From positions 1 through 8,673 of the forward strand of contig PMKB01000026.1 of assembly GCA_003157595.1 (NCBI GenBank): a stretch of 8,673 nt of DNA. Reading direction: 5' to 3'. Positions 1 to 6,285 of this stretch are shown in pieces. Position 1 is the stretch's first letter; each line of letters opens with the position of its first letter. Position numbers and translations under genes: made by a program. The stretch comes from Solirubrobacterales bacterium (GTDB lineage: Bacteria; Actinomycetota; Thermoleophilia; Solirubrobacterales; Solirubrobacteraceae). The notes below the pieces were generated by a model, which saw only the letters and a program-made list of their open reading frames with translations, ran no database searches and was not told the DNA's origin.

Positions 1-1221
1 GTCGGCAGCGGCAAGACGGTGGTGGCGCTGTTTGCGATGCTGCGCGCCGTCGAGCACGGCCACCAGGCCGCGCTGATGGCGCCGACCGAGACGCTCGCCG
101 AGCAGCACTTCGCGACGATCCAGCGCCTGCTGGGCGGTCAGTCGGTGACGCTCGCGCTGCTGACCGGATCCACGCCCGCGGCGCGACGCGCCGAGATCCT
201 GTCGCGGCTCGCCAGCGGCGAGTGTTCGCTGATCGTCGGCACGCACGCGCTGATCGAGGACCCCGTGCGCTTTCGCGCTCTGGCCGTCGCGGTCGTCGAC
301 GAGCAGCACCGCTTCGGCGTTCGCCAGCGCACGGCCCTGCACGGCAAGGCGCCCGAGGGCCGCGCGCCGCACGTGCTGCATATGACCGCGACACCGATCC
401 CGCGCACGCTGGCGCTTTGCGAGTACGGTGATCTCGACCAGACGCGCCTGCACGAGCGTCCGCTCGGACGCCGCGCGACGGCGACGCACCTGGTCTCCGG
501 TGAGCGCGAGCGCGTGCGCGCCTACGAGCGAATCGCCGAGGAGCTGCGCGCCGGGCGCCAGGCGTTCGTCGTCTGTCCGCTGGTCGAGGCGGGCGAGCTC
601 GCCGAATGGATCGGCGCGGCGGCGCAGGCGCGCGCCGCAACCGAGGAGTTCGAGCGGCTGCGCGCCGGTGAGCTGCGCGACTTCCGCGTCGTGCTGCTGC
701 ACGGGCAGCTCGGTCACCGCGAGAAGCAGGCCGCGATGGCCGCGTTCGCGGCCGGCGACGCCGATGTGCTGGTGGCCACAACGGTGATCGAGGTGGGGAT
801 CGACGTGCCGAATGCGACCGTGATGCTGATCGAGAACGCCGAGCGCTTCGGCATCTCGCAGCTGCACCAGCTGCGCGGTCGCGTCGGCCGCGGCGAGCAT
901 GACTCGCTGTGCCTGTTGTGCGGGCCAAGGGGATCGCCCAGGCTGAGCGCGCTCGAGCGTCATGACGACGGCTTCGAGCTGGCGGAGATCGACCTGCGCC
1001 TGCGCAAGGAGGGCGAGCTGGTGGGCACGAAGCAGTCGGGCGTCGGCCAGTTCGCGCTCGCGCAGTTGCCCGCGGACGAGGCGCTGCTGATGGCCGCGCG
1101 GGAGTGCGCGGTGGCGCTGATCGCCGCCGACCCGCAGCTCTCCCGGCCCGAGCACGCGCTGCTCGCGGACCGCCTCGCGCAGCTCTACGGGGAGATCGCG
1201 GCCCACCCGATCGCGGCGTGA
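1..1221 (+). CDS. recG: ATP-dependent DNA helicase RecG, C-terminal part (5' end outside window)
   Basis: RecG is a superfamily 2 translocase that remodels stalled replication forks and Holliday junctions. The frame is open from base 1 and begins inside Walker A (VGSGKT). About 406 residues are present, against roughly 690 in a full RecG, so the N-terminal wedge domain and the start of the helicase core lie upstream. Visible in order: the motif II box DEQHRFG (bases 298-318), motif III MTATPIPRTLAL (about 379-414), motif IV around LLHGQLGHREKQ (about 691-730), motif V ATTVIEVGIDVPNA (about 775-816), and motif VI QLHQLRGRVGRG (about 859-894). The conserved RecG C-terminal region follows (DLRLRKEGELVGTKQSG, about 988-1038). 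The order and wording of these motifs distinguish RecG from other helicases such as PriA or Mfd. The stop TGA is at 1219-1221. The next gene starts 39 bases downstream, so co-transcription with rsmD is likely. Confidence 0.96.
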   Translation, partial: VGSGKTVVALFAMLRAVEHGHQAALMAPTETLAEQHFATIQRLLGGQSVTLALLTGSTPAARRAEILSRLASGECSLIVGTHALIEDPVRFRALAVAVVDEQHRFGVRQRTALHGKAPEGRAPHVLHMTATPIPRTLALCEYGDLDQTRLHERPLGRRATATHLVSGERERVRAYERIAEELRAGRQAFVVCPLVEAGELAEWIGAAAQARAATEEFERLRAGELRDFRVVLLHGQLGHREKQAAMAAFAAGDADVLVATTVIEVGIDVPNATVMLIENAERFGISQLHQLRGRVGRGEHDSLCLLCGPRGSPRLSALERHDDGFELAEIDLRLRKEGELVGTKQSGVGQFALAQLPADEALLMAARECAVALIAADPQLSRPEHALLADRLAQLYGEIAAHPIAA

Positions 1222-1260
1222 CTTGAGCTCGCCCCGACCGCATCGGTGGCGGCCGCCGGC

Positions 1261-1797
1261 ATGCGCGTGATCGCGGGCGAGCTGGGCGGGCGCCGCCTGG
1301 TGACCGCACGGGGCAGCGCGACGCGTCCGACCGCCGAGCGGGTCCGCGAGGCGCTGTTCTCGATCCTGGGGGAGTTGGACGGGGCCGTGGTGCTCGACCT
1401 TTTCGCCGGTTCCGGAGCGCTGGGGATCGAGGCCCTCTCGCGGGGCGCGGCACGCGCGACCTTCGTCGAGCGTGCTCCGCGCGCGCTGGCCGCGCTGCGT
1501 GCCAACCTGGCCGCGCTGGAGCTGACCGAGCGTGCGCGCGTGCTCGGCGGCGACGCGCTCGCGGCACTGCGCGGGGATGACAAATACGATCTGGTCTTCC
1601 TCGACCCCCCATATGCGATGGCGCCGGCGTTGGCGGAGGGCCTGTCGCGCGAGTTGCCCGGCGTGCTGCGCGCCGGAGCACGCGTCGTCAGCGAGTCCGA
1701 CCGCCGCGCCCCGCTGGAGCTGGCGGCGTTGCCGCTGTTGCGCGAACGGCGCTACGGCGACACGATGATCCGAATCCACGAAACGAGAAGACCTTGA
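1261..1797 (+). CDS. rsmD: 16S rRNA (guanine(966)-N(2))-methyltransferase RsmD
   Basis: RsmD methylates G966 (E. coli numbering) of 16S rRNA in the assembled small subunit, using S-adenosylmethionine. The protein opens with MRVIAGELGGRRL, the usual family start, which is why ATG 1261 (178 residues) is preferred. An in-frame GTG at 1246 would add five residues (VAAAG), and neither site has a good Shine-Dalgarno sequence. The Rossmann SAM-binding motif LDLFAGSGALGIEAL spans about residues 45-59. The catalytic DPPY motif of N2-guanine/N6-adenine methyltransferases is at residues 115-118. An early TRPTAERVREALF segment is also typical. Length matches the family (about 180-190). The stop codon overlaps the start of coaD by four bases (TTGA, 1794-1797), which implies translational coupling. 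rsmD-coaD is a widespread gene pair. Confidence 0.95.
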   Translation: MRVIAGELGGRRLVTARGSATRPTAERVREALFSILGELDGAVVLDLFAGSGALGIEALSRGAARATFVERAPRALAALRANLAALELTERARVLGGDALAALRGDDKYDLVFLDPPYAMAPALAEGLSRELPGVLRAGARVVSESDRRAPLELAALPLLRERRYGDTMIRIHETRRP

Positions 1798-2306
1798 GCG
1801 AGCGCCACCGCATCGCCGTCTGCCCCGGCTCCTACGACCCGATCACCAACGGGCACGTGGACGTGATCACGCGCGCCCGGGGGCTGTTCGACGAGGTCGT
1901 CGTGGCGGTCGTCGCCCATTCGCTGCGCAAGGCGGGGACAACGCTGTTCGAGCTGCCCGAGCGGCTGGAGTTCATCACTGCGGCGACCGGCCATCTGGAC
2001 GGTGTGCGGGTCGAGCCGTTCGACACGCTGGTCGTCGAGTTCGCGCGGCGCGTCGGCGCCAGCGCGATCATCAAGGGCCTGCGTGCGATCTCCGACTTCG
2101 AGTACGAGTTCGAGATGAACCAGCTCAACCGCCGACAGGCGCCGGAGATCGAATCGGTCTACATCATGGCGAGCCCCGAGTTCAGCTTCGTCTCCTCCAG
2201 CGGCGTCAAGGAGCTGGCGACCTTCGGCGGGCGGATCGAAGGCCTCGTGCACCCCGACATCGCCAGGCGGTTGCAGGAAGAGCTGGGGCGAACGCGAAAG
2301 TCGTGA
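1794..2306 (+). CDS. coaD: Phosphopantetheine adenylyltransferase CoaD
   Basis: CoaD transfers AMP from ATP to 4'-phosphopantetheine, giving dephospho-CoA, the penultimate step of coenzyme A synthesis in the cytoplasm. The 170-residue protein shows the nucleotidyltransferase signature near the N-terminus: GSYDP at residues 12-16 and TNGH at 18-21, with His21 as the ATP-phosphate-binding residue. The family's C-terminal nucleotide-binding motif is VSSSGVKE (about 133-140). The segment IIKGLRAISDFEYEFEM is also diagnostic of CoaD. The start is TTG at 1794: it overlaps the rsmD stop as TTGA and puts the conserved IAVCPGSYDP strand at the proper distance from the N-terminus. Length is slightly above the usual 160 because of a short charged tail (ELGRTRKS). 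The product is needed upstream of ACP maturation, so it is functionally linked to acpP further along. Confidence 0.96.
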   Translation: MSERHRIAVCPGSYDPITNGHVDVITRARGLFDEVVVAVVAHSLRKAGTTLFELPERLEFITAATGHLDGVRVEPFDTLVVEFARRVGASAIIKGLRAISDFEYEFEMNQLNRRQAPEIESVYIMASPEFSFVSSSGVKELATFGGRIEGLVHPDIARRLQEELGRTRKS

Positions 2307-2310
2307 CGAC

Positions 2311-2334
2311 AACGCGCCGTTTGTGGCGCGCGTT
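2311..2334 (+). repeat. Inverted repeat between coaD and the coiled-coil gene
   Basis: AACGCGCC at 2311-2318 faces GGCGCGCGTT at 2325-2334. Two pairing registers are possible: CGCGCC (2313-2318) with GGCGCG (2325-2330) around a 6-base loop, or the outer AACGCG (2311-2316) with CGCGTT (2329-2334). It begins five bases after the coaD stop and ends at the proposed -10 element of the next gene. It could be a short U-less coaD terminator or an operator. There is no U tract, so an ordinary intrinsic terminator is not supported. Confidence 0.4.
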
Positions 2335-2339
2335 ACCCT
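2334..2339 (+). promoter_or_regulatory. Candidate -10 element (TACCCT) for a leaderless transcript
   Basis: TACCCT fits the actinobacterial TANNNT -10 pattern and ends six bases before ATG 2346, so transcription would begin at or next to the A of the start codon. No Shine-Dalgarno sequence precedes this ATG, which agrees with leaderless translation. No good -35 hexamer is visible. The call is inferred from pattern and spacing only. Confidence 0.4.
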
Positions 2340-2345
2340 GTAGCC

Positions 2346-2807
2346 ATGGACGTACTCGTTCTCATCGACAAACTTGACGACTTGGTGCACAACGCCAAGC
2401 AGGTTCCGCTGACCGATCAGGTGCGCGTCGACAAGGAGGAGATCTACGATCTGCTCGACCAGATGCGCGCCACGATCCCCGAGGAGATCAAGCAGGCGCG
2501 CTGGATCGTCAAGGAACGCCAGGAGATGCTGGCGGAGGCCAAACGCGAAGCCGAGCGGATCGTCAAGGAGGCGCGCGAGCGCCAGGAGCACCTGATCTCC
2601 AACGAGGAGGTCACCAAGGCGGCCGAGCGAGCCGCCGAGGACATCGTCGAGGATGCACAGGCGCGCGAGCGCGAGATCCGCCTCGGAGCGGAGGACTACG
2701 CCGACGAGATTCTCAACACGCTGGAGATCAATCTCTCGAAGTTCATCGCCGCGGTGCAGCGCGGTCGCGACCGCCTCGCCGGGCGCGACGAGTCCGCAGC
2801 CGCCTAG
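2346..2807 (+). CDS. SepIVA/DivIVA-like coiled-coil protein (probable septation or cell-wall growth factor)
   Basis: A 153-residue, highly charged protein with no signal peptide or membrane segment. The N-terminal part (about 1-47, MDVLVLIDKLDDLVHNAKQ...) resembles the short N-terminal domain of actinobacterial DivIVA-type proteins. Residues of about 48-125 are rich in Glu, Lys, Arg and Ala with heptad-like spacing (KERQEMLAEAKREAERIV), predicting a long coiled coil. The C-terminal block around LISNEEV, followed by an RGRDRL stretch, resembles from memory the end of mycobacterial Rv2927c (SepIVA), which has a much longer coiled coil. In mycobacteria that gene lies beside the DUF177 gene, rnc and smc, so the context agrees. 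SepIVA acts in septation, and the same role here is inference. A superficial likeness to ATP synthase subunit b is explained by coiled-coil composition: there is no N-terminal membrane helix. ATG 2346 is the only sensible start and appears leaderless. Confidence 0.75.
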   Translation: MDVLVLIDKLDDLVHNAKQVPLTDQVRVDKEEIYDLLDQMRATIPEEIKQARWIVKERQEMLAEAKREAERIVKEARERQEHLISNEEVTKAAERAAEDIVEDAQAREREIRLGAEDYADEILNTLEINLSKFIAAVQRGRDRLAGRDESAAA

Positions 2808-2823
2808 GGCTCACCCACGCTGC

Positions 2824-2838
2824 GCGCGGACCCCGCGC
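2824..2838 (+). terminator. Short GC hairpin after the coiled-coil gene (possible terminator)
   Basis: GCGCGG (2824-2829) and CCGCGC (2833-2838) form a 6-bp all-GC stem with a 3-base loop, 16 bases after the stop codon at 2805-2807. There is no T tract. U-less terminators have been proposed in actinobacteria, but in DNA this GC-rich a 6-bp stem can occur by chance. Confidence 0.25.
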
Positions 2839-2881
2839 CCGTGTCCAGCGCTCGTTGCCCACCGGCGGTGCTCGGAACTGC

Positions 2882-2887
2882 TTGGAT
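2882..2887 (+). promoter_or_regulatory. Weak candidate -10 element (TTGGAT) before the acyl-CoA synthetase
   Basis: TTGGAT ends six bases before GTG 2894, the same -10-to-start spacing seen before the coiled-coil gene at 2346. It matches only T...AT of TATAAT, and no -35 element is evident. If real, the transcript would be leaderless with a GTG start. Confidence 0.22.
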
Positions 2888-2893
2888 AAGCTC

Positions 2894-4504
2894 GTGAACC
2901 TGGCACGGATCAGCACCTCGCTGCGGACGGGCGTCACGCTCACCCGTGCCGGCGTGCTGCGTCCCGACCGCCCGGATAAGCTGGCGCGCGTCGGCCTGAC
3001 GCTCTTGCGCTGGGGCCCGACCCCCGCCACCGGCTATGCGATCTCGGCGCTGCGCACGCCCGACCGCCCGGCGATCCACGACGACCGCGGCATGATCACC
3101 TTTGGCGAGCTCCAGGCGCAGACCAACGCCCTGGCGCACGGACTGCGCGAGCTGGGTGTGCGCGAGGGCGACTCGATCGCGATCTTCTGCCGCGACCACC
3201 GCGGCTTCATCGAAGCCGCGGTCGCGGCCTCCAAGCTCGGCGCGACGCTGCTGCTGCTCAACACGTCCTTTGCCGGCCGCCAGATCGCGGAGGTCTGCGC
3301 GAGCGAGAACCCGCGCGTGCTGATCTACGACGAGGAGTTCAGCGACCTGTGCGCCGCCGCCGCGCTCGGGCGCACGAGCGTGATCGCGTGGCACGACTCG
3401 CCGCGGCCGTCGCATTCGACGATCGATGAGCTGATCGCGGCCTCCTCGCCGTCGTCGCTCTCCCCACCGCGCGACCGCGGTCGCGTGGTGATCCTGACCT
3501 CCGGCACGACCGGCACGCCGAGAGGCGCCTCGCGCCGCCAGCCGCGCAGCCTCGACCCCGCCGCCGCGTTCTTCTCGCGCATCCCGCTGCACGCGCGCGA
3601 GTCGACGCTGATCGCGGCGCCGCTCTTTCACTCCTGGGGCTACGGACATTTCACGATGGCGCTCGCGCTCTCCTCGACGCTCGTGCTGGCGCGCCGCTTC
3701 GAGCCCGAGGCGACGCTCGCGGCGGTCGCGACCTGGCGGCCGAGCGCCCTGGTCGTCGTGCCGGTGATGCTGGCGCGGATCCTGGAGCTCGGGCCGGAGG
3801 TGATCAGGCGCTACGACACCAGCTCGCTGCGTGTGATCGCGGTCAGCGGCTCGGCGCTGCCGGGCGATCTGGCGCTGCATGTGATGGACACCTTCGGTGA
3901 TGTGCTCTACAACCTCTACGGCACGACCGAGGTCGCGTGGGCGACGATCGCCTCGCCGGCGCAGTTGCGTGCCGCCCCCGGGACGGCCGGCACGCCGCCG
4001 CGCGGAACCCGCGTCAGGCTGTTCGACGAGCACGACGCGCCGGTCACCGCGCCGGGGCAGACCGGGCGAATCTTCGCGGCGAACGAGATGGTGATGGACG
4101 GCTACACCAGCGGCGACGGCAAGGCGATGATCAACGGCCTGATCGCGACCGGCGACGTTGGCTACCTCGACACGCACGGCAACCTGTTCGTCTCCGGGCG
4201 CGACGACGACATGATCGTCTCCGGCGGCGAGAACGTCTTCCCGCGCGAGGTCGAGGACCTGCTCGCCGAGCACCCTGCCGTCGACGATGTCGCCGTCATC
4301 GGCGTGCCCGACGATCGCTTCGGCCAGCGGCTGCGGGCGTTCGTCGTGCCGGCCGCCGGCACCGAGCTGAGCGAGGACGCGGTGCGCGACTACGTGCGCG
4401 ACAACCTGGCCCGCTTCAAGGTCCCCCGCGACGTCGTGTTCCTCGACGTGCTGCCGCGCAACGCGACCGGCAAGGTCCTCAAGCGGGAGCTGCGCGCCCG
4501 GTGA
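2894..4504 (+). CDS. AMP-dependent acyl-CoA synthetase/ligase (FadD-type)
   Basis: An ANL-superfamily enzyme that activates a carboxylic acid, probably a medium- or long-chain fatty acid, with ATP to an acyl-adenylate and then transfers it to CoA. From GTG 2894 the protein has 536 residues. The ATP-binding P-loop TSGTTGTPRG is at about 202-211, with Arg where Lys is more usual. Also visible: YGTTE at 342-346, TGD at 419-421 with the ribose-binding Asp, and the hinge region GRDDDMIVSGGENVFP from 435. The C-terminal NATGK motif places the catalytic Lys at 527. All key motifs are intact. The N-terminus (LARVGLTLLRWGPTPATGYA) recalls mycobacterial FadD proteins such as FadD12, but the substrate cannot be read from sequence. 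An in-frame TTG at 2855 would add 13 residues of unconvincing sequence (PTGGARNC...). The gene is separated by 86 bases from the gene before it and by only 22 from DUF177, so it may drive that gene. Confidence 0.93.
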   Translation: MNLARISTSLRTGVTLTRAGVLRPDRPDKLARVGLTLLRWGPTPATGYAISALRTPDRPAIHDDRGMITFGELQAQTNALAHGLRELGVREGDSIAIFCRDHRGFIEAAVAASKLGATLLLLNTSFAGRQIAEVCASENPRVLIYDEEFSDLCAAAALGRTSVIAWHDSPRPSHSTIDELIAASSPSSLSPPRDRGRVVILTSGTTGTPRGASRRQPRSLDPAAAFFSRIPLHARESTLIAAPLFHSWGYGHFTMALALSSTLVLARRFEPEATLAAVATWRPSALVVVPVMLARILELGPEVIRRYDTSSLRVIAVSGSALPGDLALHVMDTFGDVLYNLYGTTEVAWATIASPAQLRAAPGTAGTPPRGTRVRLFDEHDAPVTAPGQTGRIFAANEMVMDGYTSGDGKAMINGLIATGDVGYLDTHGNLFVSGRDDDMIVSGGENVFPREVEDLLAEHPAVDDVAVIGVPDDRFGQRLRAFVVPAAGTELSEDAVRDYVRDNLARFKVPRDVVFLDVLPRNATGKVLKRELRAR

Positions 4505-4526
4505 TCGGGAGGCACCTGCCGCGCCG

Positions 4527-5042
4527 ATGACGAGGACCGACATCTTCGACCTCGGCGGCCTGCGCCTGAGCTCGGGCGAGGGACGCCGGCTCGAGCTGGA
4601 GGTGGTTGCGGATCCGCTAGAGCTGGCGGGCGCGACCTACCGCGTGCTGCCGGCGCCCGCGCCGGTGATCGTCGATGTCTCGCGCACGACGGGCGGCGGC
4701 TACGCGCTGCGACTGCGTGCAAGCGCATCGCTGCAGGGCCCCTGCATGCGCTGCCTGCAAGCGGCGCAGCCGTGCTTCGAGATCGACGCGCGCGAGGTCG
4801 ATCTGCCCGGGGGCGGGGAGGAGCTGGACAGCCCCTACGTGCAGGGTGAGCTGCTCGACGTGCGCTCCTGGGCCCATGACGCCGTCGCACTGGCCGCCCC
4901 CGGCCAGGTGCTCTGCGAACCTGGCTGCCCCGGGCTGTGCCCCGTATGCGCCGTGGCGCTCGCAAGCGCCGGCCCCGAACATCACCACGATCGCGAGCCC
5001 GACCCGCGCTGGGCGAAGCTGCGGGAGCTTGATCTGTCCTGA
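4527..5042 (+). CDS. DUF177 (YceD-type) zinc-motif protein
   Basis: A 171-residue DUF177/YceD family protein. The family is widespread in bacteria and plastids, is usually encoded directly before rpmF, and has been linked to 23S rRNA accumulation. The sequence shows a probable metal site: CMRC at residues 73-76 and a Cys cluster at 130, 134, 138 and 141 (CEPGCPGLCPVC), the CxxC plus Cx3Cx3CxxC arrangement typical of the family. The N-terminal half is a beta-rich domain (LELEVVADPLELAGATYRV). The C-terminus is charged and ends DPRWAKLRELDLS, as usual for the family. ATG 4527 is the only clear start. A GGGAGG Shine-Dalgarno at 4507-4512 is 14 bases away, farther than ideal. Unusually, rpmF does not follow: a 227-base gap and a desaturase gene intervene. 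Confidence 0.9.
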   Translation: MTRTDIFDLGGLRLSSGEGRRLELEVVADPLELAGATYRVLPAPAPVIVDVSRTTGGGYALRLRASASLQGPCMRCLQAAQPCFEIDAREVDLPGGGEELDSPYVQGELLDVRSWAHDAVALAAPGQVLCEPGCPGLCPVCAVALASAGPEHHHDREPDPRWAKLRELDLS

Positions 5043-5059
5043 ATCACCGGTGGGGTTTT

Positions 5060-5083
5060 CGGGTCGGCGCATGCGCCGACCCG
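5060..5083 (+). repeat. Perfect 24-bp palindrome A (hairpin arm CGGGTCGGCG)
   Basis: The arm CGGGTCGGCG (5060-5069) is followed by CATG and then its exact reverse complement (5074-5083), so the whole 24 bases equal their own reverse complement. As RNA this is a 10-bp GC-rich stem with a 4-base loop, 18 bases after the DUF177 stop. It directly abuts a second, related palindrome. It could be a transcription terminator without a U tract, since TTTT lies before the stem rather than after it. It could also be a dimeric-protein binding site or a member of a dispersed palindromic repeat family. Confidence 0.9.
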
Positions 5084-5107
5084 CGGGTGGGTGCATGCAC
5101 CCACCCG
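5084..5107 (+). repeat. Perfect 24-bp palindrome B (hairpin arm CGGGTGGGTG)
   Basis: The arm CGGGTGGGTG (5084-5093), the loop CATG and the exact complementary arm (5098-5107) start immediately after palindrome A with no spacer. It differs from A at arm positions 6 (C to G) and 9 (C to T), and each change is matched in the opposite arm, so pairing is fully kept. This compensation suggests the hairpin or twofold symmetry itself is maintained. Together A and B may form a double-hairpin terminator for the upstream transcript or a repeat element. Confidence 0.9.
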
Positions 5108-5269
5108 AACAGCCTTAGGTAAAACCTGCGGATGCCCCCGTGCTCGCGCCGCCGAGTGTGTGATGATTCAGCAAGCGTCTGCGCGCGCGCCGTCCCGGCG
5201 TTCGCGCTCCGCCGAGGAGTCCGCCGGGATCCACAGGCCCTCCCGTGGGGTTGGTGGTACGCGTGGAAC

Positions 5270-6253
5270 ATGTTGGCAGTCACCGAACCCCGACCCATAA
5301 CCACTCCCCAGGCGCCGGCCGTGCTCGCGGCGCCCCCCGGTGAGTTCCAGCCGCCGAGCAGCCACGACCGGGCCGACCGGATCGCGACGGCGATCGTCAC
5401 GCTGCTGCCGGTGGTCGCGCTGCTGGTCGCGATACCGCTCGCGTGGGGCAGCGTGCTGCACTTCTATGACGTCGTTGTGTTCGTGCTCTGCTACATCCCG
5501 ACCGGCCTTGGGATCACGATCGGATTCCACCGGCTGCTGACACACCGGGCGTTCGAGACCACGCCGGCGATCCGCGCGATGTTCACGATCTTCGGTTGCA
5601 TGGCGATCGAGGGACCGCCGATCGAGTGGGTCGCCAACCACCGCAAGCACCACACCTACTCCGACGAGGAGGGCGACCCGCACAGCCCGCACGTCAACTT
5701 CGGCGGCGGCGTGACGGGGGCGCTGCGCGGCCTGTGGCACGCGCACCTCGGCTGGGTCTTCGGCGGCGGCATGGCCAACGAGGCGCGCTACGCCCCGGAC
5801 CTGCTCGCCGACCCGGTCGTGCGGTTCGTCGACCGCACGTTCGTGGTCTGGGTGCTGGCGGGTCTGGCGATCCCGTTCGGGCTCGGCTGGGCGATCACCG
5901 GAGGGACGATCGACGGCGCGCTGACCGGGCTCTTGTGGGGTGGCGCCGTGCGGATCCTCGTGCTCCATCACGTCACCTTCTCGATCAACTCGCTGTGCCA
6001 CTACTTCGGCAACCGCGACTTCGAGACGACCGACCACTCGACCAACCTGGCCTGGCTCGCGCCGCTCTCCTTCGGGGAGTCCTGGCACAACAACCACCAC
6101 GCCTTCCCGCGCTCGGCGGTCCATGGGCTCGGCGCTCGCCAGCTCGACCTCTCGGCCCTGGTGATCGGCGGCCTTGCGAAGGCCGGACTGGCCTGGGATC
6201 TGGTGGTGGTCAGTCCGGAGCGCCAGGAGAGGAAGCGCTGCGCCGGCGAGTGA
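5270..6253 (+). CDS. Membrane fatty-acid desaturase (acyl-CoA/lipid delta-9 type)
   Basis: A 327-residue integral membrane di-iron desaturase that inserts a cis double bond into acyl chains using oxygen and electrons from a partner reductase. The three histidine boxes are complete: HRLLTH at 87-92, HRKHH at 124-128 and HNNHH at 273-277. An additional conserved His lies at 244 in NSLCHYFG. This is the stearoyl-CoA desaturase/Ole1 pattern. Hydrophobic segments flank the boxes: IATAIVTLLPVVALLVAI, VVVFVLCYIPTGLGITIGF, FVVWVLAGLAIPFGLGW and GLLWGGAVRILVL. There is no fused cytochrome b5 or ferredoxin domain. ATG 5270 (MLAVTEPRPITTPQ) is chosen because the longer frame from 5132 adds 46 residues of implausible sequence. 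The exact substrate (acyl-CoA, acyl-ACP or phospholipid) and the double-bond position are not readable. The gene sits between DUF177 and rpmF, an unusual place, with other lipid genes nearby. Confidence 0.93.
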   Translation: MLAVTEPRPITTPQAPAVLAAPPGEFQPPSSHDRADRIATAIVTLLPVVALLVAIPLAWGSVLHFYDVVVFVLCYIPTGLGITIGFHRLLTHRAFETTPAIRAMFTIFGCMAIEGPPIEWVANHRKHHTYSDEEGDPHSPHVNFGGGVTGALRGLWHAHLGWVFGGGMANEARYAPDLLADPVVRFVDRTFVVWVLAGLAIPFGLGWAITGGTIDGALTGLLWGGAVRILVLHHVTFSINSLCHYFGNRDFETTDHSTNLAWLAPLSFGESWHNNHHAFPRSAVHGLGARQLDLSALVIGGLAKAGLAWDLVVVSPERQERKRCAGE

Positions 6254-6270
6254 GCGCCGCGCAGGGCTGG

Positions 6271-6276
6271 TAGGCT
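6271..6276 (+). promoter_or_regulatory. Candidate -10 element (TAGGCT) for rpmF
   Basis: TAGGCT matches TANNNT and ends nine bases before ATG 6286, giving a leader of zero to about three bases. No Shine-Dalgarno sequence precedes the rpmF start, which fits a leaderless or nearly leaderless message. No clear -35 is visible. The element lies 17 bases after the desaturase stop codon, so rpmF could also be read through from upstream. Confidence 0.4.
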
Positions 6277-6285
6277 TGCGCGCCT

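Larger units (their letters stand above)
5043..5269. other. Intergenic region between DUF177 and desaturase genes
   Basis: This 227-base gap is the longest non-coding stretch in the window. It begins with an 8-bp palindrome CACCGGTG at 5045-5052 and TTTT at 5056-5059. Next come two abutting 24-bp palindromes (5060-5107), and then an AT-richer patch with a small inverted repeat, AGGT (5117-5120) and ACCT (5124-5127). The remainder (about 5130-5269) has no recognisable RNA gene or conserved coding sequence. An open frame from ATG 5132 runs through it into the desaturase, but its translation (Arg/Cys/Ala-rich, no hydrophobic pattern) looks like non-coding GC-rich DNA. A promoter for the desaturase presumably lies here. 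TGGTAC at 5255-5260 resembles an extended -10, six bases of spacing from ATG 5270, but the match is weak. Confidence 0.6.

Noticed and set aside
2855..2893. Upstream TTG start for the acyl-CoA synthetase, and a GGATAAGCT repeat at 2884 and 2974
   Set aside because: The added residues look non-coding. The nine-base repeat, 90 bases apart, most likely reflects chance and similar DKL codons, not a functional element.
2804..4543. A 579-codon open frame on the - strand opposite the acyl-CoA synthetase
   Set aside because: It is Arg/Ala/Gly-rich with no recognisable domain, and its opposite strand encodes a complete, motif-perfect enzyme. Long antisense frames are expected at this GC content.
5115..5129. 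IdeR/DtxR iron box around TTAGGTAAAACCT before the desaturase
   Set aside because: Only one good half-site is present and the spacing is shorter than the 19-bp consensus. An iron link is attractive for a di-iron enzyme but is not supported.
5132..5269. Longer desaturase start at ATG 5132
   Set aside because: The 46 extra residues are Arg/Cys-rich without hydrophobic or conserved pattern, and this region looks like promoter DNA. MLAVTEPRP at 5270 is the plausible start.
5043..5269. Riboswitch, tRNA or small RNA gene in the DUF177-desaturase gap
   Set aside because: Apart from the palindromes I see no cloverleaf, no known riboswitch core and no conserved motif. A covariance-model search would be decisive.
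5168..6124. A 318-codon open frame on the - strand opposite the desaturase
   Set aside because: It is composed of Arg, Asp, Glu and Val repeats typical of the antisense of GC-rich genes. The + strand carries all three desaturase histidine boxes.
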